Shown here: one piece after another, positions 63,607 to 64,000 of the stretch
How the letters are laid out: each line of letters begins with the position of its first letter
How positions within the stretch are numbered: position 1 is the stretch's first letter
Source: Duganella phyllosphaerae
GTDB lineage: Bacteria; Pseudomonadota; Gammaproteobacteria; Burkholderiales; Burkholderiaceae_D
NCBI RefSeq assembly: GCF_001758785.1
Contig: NZ_LROM01000065.1
Span: 1-64,000 of the forward strand
Direction of reading: 5' to 3'
DNA length: 64,000 nucleotides
Translations under genes and position numbers: made by a program
The notes under the pieces: generated by a model
Told to the model about the DNA's origin: nothing
The model's input: only the letters and a program-made list of their open reading frames with translations
Databases searched by the model: none

Positions 63607-63909
63607 ATGGCAACCAAGCATGACACCGAAACCCTACTGGAGCGGCAAGCGCTGAAACCCCCACCGTTGTACCAGGTGGCGCTGCTCAATGACGACTACA
63701 CGCCGATGGAGTTCGTCGTTGCCATCATCCAGGAGTATTTCAATAAAGACCGTGAAACAGCCACGCAAATAATGCTCAGTGTTCATCGCTACGGCAAAGG
63801 AGTGTGCGGCGTGTTCTCAAAAGATATAGCCAGTACCAAAGTGGAGTTCGTTTTAACGCACGCACGCAAGGCGGGGCATCCCCTGCAATGCGTGATGGAG
63901 GAAGTATGA
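63607..63909 (+). CDS. clpS: ClpS, adaptor of the ClpAP protease
   Basis: 100 residues. [21 protein letters not shown] is the start of the ClpS core, with Asn/Asp residues that hold N-degron alpha-amino groups; [17 protein letters not shown] and [12 protein letters not shown] complete it. It delivers N-end-rule substrates to ClpA. I chose ATG 63607; an upstream in-frame start would add 18 poor codons. The stop overlaps the clpA ATG by 4 bp. Confidence 0.96.
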   Translation: MATKHDTETLLERQALKPPPLYQVALLNDDYTPMEFVVAIIQEYFNKDRETATQIMLSVHRYGKGVCGVFSKDIASTKVEFVLTHARKAGHPLQCVMEEV

Positions 63910-64000
63910 TTGCGCAGGAATTGGAAGTAAGTTTGCACATGGCGTTTGTCGAAGCACGACAAGCACGGCACGAATTCATCACGGTGGAGCACTTGTTGCT
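63906..64000 (+). CDS. clpA: ClpA, ATPase subunit of the ClpAP protease (5' part)
   Basis: Only the first 31 codons are in the window: [20 protein letters not shown] then [12 protein letters not shown], the start of the Clp N-terminal repeat domain. Translational overlap with clpS (ATGA) is the standard clpSA arrangement. Confidence 0.95.
   Translation, partial: MIAQELEVSLHMAFVEARQARHEFITVEHLL

Overview
The window is high-GC bacterial DNA that fits a betaproteobacterium of the Oxalobacteraceae (Massilia, Duganella or Janthinobacterium-like). The reasons are an exosortase-B exopolysaccharide (EPS) locus of the epsL/D/E/F/G type, an EpsA-type LuxR regulator, PEP-CTERM proteins, an unconventional type II-like secretion operon, and the order icd - TA remnant - csp - clpS - clpA next to murJ/rpsT. 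The genus is inferred; no rRNA is present.

Layout. 1-1208: end of an acyl-CoA dehydrogenase and a translationally coupled RidA-family protein. 1234-14688: accessory sugar arm. It holds a secreted protein of unknown function, an SGNH-type acyltransferase, a gtrA/gtrB/gtr-like three-gene glycosylation cassette, a second acyltransferase, tRNA-Arg(CCT), a Wzx-like flippase, a pyruvyl transferase, a WecG/TagA glycosyltransferase and a second SGNH acyltransferase paralogous to the first. 14939-16837: an Uup-type ABC-F ATPase. 17194-32815: the core EPS operon, made of the outer-membrane barrel EpsL, the initiating phosphoglycosyl transferase, EpsD, EpsE, EpsF, EpsG, an exosortase B fused to EpsI, two GT2 enzymes, a Wzy/ligase-type polymerase, an acyltransferase, a GT4 and a GT-A-like protein. 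A perfect 21-bp-stem terminator closes it. 32904-38769, minus strand: galE, a processive-type GT2, a serine-acetyltransferase-like protein and two more copies of the secreted family seen at 1234. 39410-40564: an NDP-sugar pyrophosphorylase. 40833-46245: secreted proteins, including two PEP-CTERM proteins, a TIGR03790-type protein and a frameshifted ExeM/NucH nuclease. 46350-47953: an orphan response regulator coupled to an EpsA-like LuxR regulator. 48088-58098: a type II-like system ordered G-F-E-M/L-N-O-P-D plus three more pseudopilins. 58100-64000: housekeeping genes murJ, rpsT, rluE-like and icd, a broken toxin with an intact antitoxin, csp, clpS and the start of clpA.

How the parts fit. 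The initiating transferase loads the first sugar on undecaprenyl phosphate. GT2/GT4/GT-A/WecG enzymes extend the unit, acyl and pyruvyl transferases decorate it, a Wzx-like protein flips it and a Wzy-like protein polymerises it. EpsE/F/G/L control length and export. XrtB sorts PEP-CTERM proteins, two of which are encoded in the same window. The type II-like system may move secreted enzymes to the surface.

The most notable observations are: a recurring intergenic motif, TGCA(0-3 nt)YGCAATATA-like, at seven places around EPS/PEP-CTERM genes; three paralogues of an unrecognised secreted family framing the EPS locus; an MshEN-like duplicated motif on EpsG; the XrtB-EpsI fusion; and an unusual type II-like operon whose last pseudopilin lacks the conserved Glu5 and ends in a long Pro/Glu repeat.
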